From: Burkholderia pseudomultivorans
Lineage (GTDB): Bacteria > Pseudomonadota > Gammaproteobacteria > Burkholderiales > Burkholderiaceae
DNA length: 64,000 bases
Direction of reading: 5' to 3'
Assembly (NCBI RefSeq): GCF_001718415.1
Contig: NZ_CP013378.1
Span: 3,720,001-3,784,000, forward strand
Positions 62,496 to 64,000 of the stretch are shown here, piece after piece (position 1 is the stretch's first letter; the number at the start of each line of letters is the position of its first letter). A program made the translations under genes and the position numbers. The notes under the pieces are model-generated. The model did no database searches. It was given only the letters and a program-made list of their open reading frames with translations, and had not been told where the DNA came from.

Positions 62496-63362
62496 TCAGC
62501 GCGGCGGCCGCGCCGCCAGCGCCGCGGGCAGCACGACGTTCATCAGGTGATCGGCGCGCGACAACAGATCGATCACGCGCTCGTCGAGTCCGCGCAACTG
62601 CGCGGGCTGCATGCGGATCTGCTGGAGCGCCTGGCCGACGATGTTGCGACGATCGAACAGCGTGCGCTCGAGCCCCGCGTCGTCCGGCACGCGCACGACG
62701 TCCGACACCGCGCTCAATGCGGCGAGCACGACGACGAGATTCTCCTCCGCATGACGAAGCTTGGCGGCGAGCGCCTCGGTGCGGCGCGGGAAGAAGCCGA
62801 GCGACTGCTTGAGCGCACCGAGCGCCGCGCGGTAATCGACCGGGGCCGACGACGCGCCGAACCAGCGCTCGAACATGCCGGCCTTGCGCGTGGCCTGCGC
62901 CAGCATCCCGGCCATCATGTCGGCCGCGCCGAGTTCGTTGAATTCGCGCGTCGTCGCCGCGACCGCTTCGACGAGATCGCCTGCGGTTTCGAGCGCGCTG
63001 TCGCCGATCGTCGCGACGCTGGCCAGCTTCAGCGGCACCAGCTGGCGGATATACCGCTCGATGCGCGGCGCGCAGTCGGGATAGAGATTCGGAAAGCGGG
63101 CCTGCGCCGCGCGGAAGCACGATTCGAGCAGCGGATGGTTCGCTTCGCCGAACAGCGCGCGGCCGGGCGCATCGAGCGGCGCCGCCTGCGCAGGCTTGGG
63201 CGGCGCGGGACCGAGGTCGAGCGCCTTCGGCACCGGCCGCTCGGGCGCGCGCGCGGCAGCCGCGCCGGCAGCGGACGGCGCGTCGAACGCAAGACGCCCG
63301 GGCGTGCGCTCGGGCGTCGTATCGAACTCGAGCCGTTTCGGCTCGTCGGACCGGTTCGTCAT
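62496..63362 (-). CDS. Tellurium-cluster-associated protein, unknown
   Basis: A 288-aa protein. Residues 1-75 are Pro/Ala-rich and probably disordered; the rest is helical (LKQSLGFFPRRTEALAAKLR). It lies 52 bp downstream of a terD-type gene in the same direction, and helical partners of this sort often accompany Ter proteins (TelA/TerF-like neighbours). No enzyme motif is seen. The start at 63362 is the only good one. Confidence 0.65.
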   Translation of the reverse strand: MTNRSDEPKRLEFDTTPERTPGRLAFDAPSAAGAAAARAPERPVPKALDLGPAPPKPAQAAPLDAPGRALFGEANHPLLESCFRAAQARFPNLYPDCAPRIERYIRQLVPLKLASVATIGDSALETAGDLVEAVAATTREFNELGAADMMAGMLAQATRKAGMFERWFGASSAPVDYRAALGALKQSLGFFPRRTEALAAKLRHAEENLVVVLAALSAVSDVVRVPDDAGLERTLFDRRNIVGQALQQIRMQPAQLRGLDERVIDLLSRADHLMNVVLPAALAARPPR

Positions 63363-63413
63363 CGATGCATCCTGCCCGCCGCGGCGGCTGCCCGCGCGCC
63401 GGGCTGCCGCCAG

Positions 63414-64000
63414 TCAGACGGCGCCGCCGTAGGCCCGGACGAAGTCGCCGAGACCGCGGTTGTAGCCCGCACCGACCGCCTTGAACATGAAGTGGCCGTC
63501 GCGACGATAGAAGCTGCCGACCTGCACCGACGTCTCCATCGAGAAGTCCTCTTCGAGCGCGTACTTCGCGATCACGGCGCCCGACACCTCGTCGGCGATC
63601 TGGATGTAGCTGTTGCGGACCTGCCCGAAATTCTGGCGGCGCGCTTCGGCCTGGTCGATCGTGACCACCACCGAGATTTCCTCGACGTCCTGCGCGAGCT
63701 TGGTCACGTCGATGAAGATCACCTCGTCGTCGCCGTCACCGCTGCCGGTGCGGTTGTCGCCGCTGTGGACGACGCCCAGGCACTTCGACGAAGGCATCCC
63801 GCGCTTCGGGAATTCGTCGCCGGGCTGGATGAAGGTTTCCTTGCGGTCCATCGTGCGCACTTCGCTGTTGTAGAACACGAAGTGCTGGTCCGAGATCAGC
63901 TTCGGATTGCTTTGCGCGTCGTACTTGCACAGGAACACCGACACGTCGAGATCGAAGTCCGTGCCCGTGTCCGTCGCGTTCGCGTCCCAACCGAGACCGA
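63414..64000 (-). CDS. terD: TerD-family protein, partial
   Basis: C-terminal 195 codons of a TerD-like protein; the gene continues beyond the right edge. Visible: GLGWDANATDTGTDFDLDVS (Ca-binding TerD signature), then SVFLCKYD, GDGDDEVIFIDVTKLAQDVE and a C-terminal FKAVGAGYNRGLGDFVRAYG. TerD-type proteins bind calcium and act in tellurite, phage and stress resistance. The frame enters from 64000. Confidence 0.9.
   Translation of the reverse strand, partial: GLGWDANATDTGTDFDLDVSVFLCKYDAQSNPKLISDQHFVFYNSEVRTMDRKETFIQPGDEFPKRGMPSSKCLGVVHSGDNRTGSGDGDDEVIFIDVTKLAQDVEEISVVVTIDQAEARRQNFGQVRNSYIQIADEVSGAVIAKYALEEDFSMETSVQVGSFYRRDGHFMFKAVGAGYNRGLGDFVRAYGGAV

Overview
The window looks like chromosomal DNA of a Burkholderia-type betaproteobacterium, probably close to the B. 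cepacia complex. The GC content is high, codon third positions are strongly GC-biased, there is a classical general porin, the hut pathway uses the HutF/HutG route, and LysR/AsnC/AraC/LuxR-regulated catabolic cassettes are closely packed. This assignment is inference from gene content; no database search was possible.

Layout. (1) 1-7916 is a catabolic region: a CoA-transferase/acyl-CoA dehydrogenase pair divergent from a LysR regulator, then an amino-acid permease, porin, RidA and aromatic aminotransferase cluster divergent from an Lrp/AsnC regulator. (2) 7999-8073 is tRNA-Val(CAC). An 18.1-kb element has integrated in its 3' end and is bounded by perfect 62-bp direct repeats (8020-8081 and 26157-26218). 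(3) Element, left part: a membrane protein, a second membrane-protein gene split by an intact IS2-group insertion sequence (9368-10703, CTTGG target duplication), and a small secreted protein. (4) Element, minus-strand module (11784-17216): a tape-measure-like protein with an embedded muralytic-like domain, tail-chaperone-like proteins and small translationally coupled genes. There is no recognisable capsid, portal, large terminase or major tail protein. (5) Element, plus-strand module (17388-24974): small proteins including a ribbon-helix-helix candidate, a VapE/SF3-like helicase, ten TCTAAG iterons that look like a replication origin, three unknown genes, and an AT-richer two-gene cargo (ParA-like ATPase plus HEPN-motif protein). 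A tyrosine integrase lies beside attR. The whole looks like a phage satellite or strongly reduced prophage.

(6) 26490-30684: an orphan APS kinase and a polyamine (gamma-glutamylputrescine-type) catabolic operon. (7) 31413-39663: a complete histidine-utilisation operon (hutH-C-U-D-I-F-G order on the minus strand) with a double HutC operator over the promoter and three 49-bp hairpin repeats between hutI and hutF. (8) 39811-48180: an orphan glutamate-type binding protein, an Sfp-type phosphopantetheinyl transferase, an alpha/beta hydrolase with a divergent LysR regulator, an MFS permease with an overlapping 38-aa ORF, a photolyase and two small SRPBCC/NTF2-fold proteins. (9) 48223-56671: a sulfation locus. 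A sulfotransferase operon is divergent from cysD-cysNC (PAPS supply), followed by a LuxR-type regulator, with a shared inverted-repeat motif in the promoters. (10) 56925-64000: an MFS permease with a lactonase-fold protein, AraC divergent from a fatty-acid desaturase with a direct-repeat operator, a HAD phosphatase, and the start of a tellurium-resistance-type (TerD) cluster.

The most interesting parts are the tRNA-Val element (tail-gene satellite with its own iteron replicon and a ParA-HEPN cargo pair) and the sulfation locus with its candidate regulon motif.
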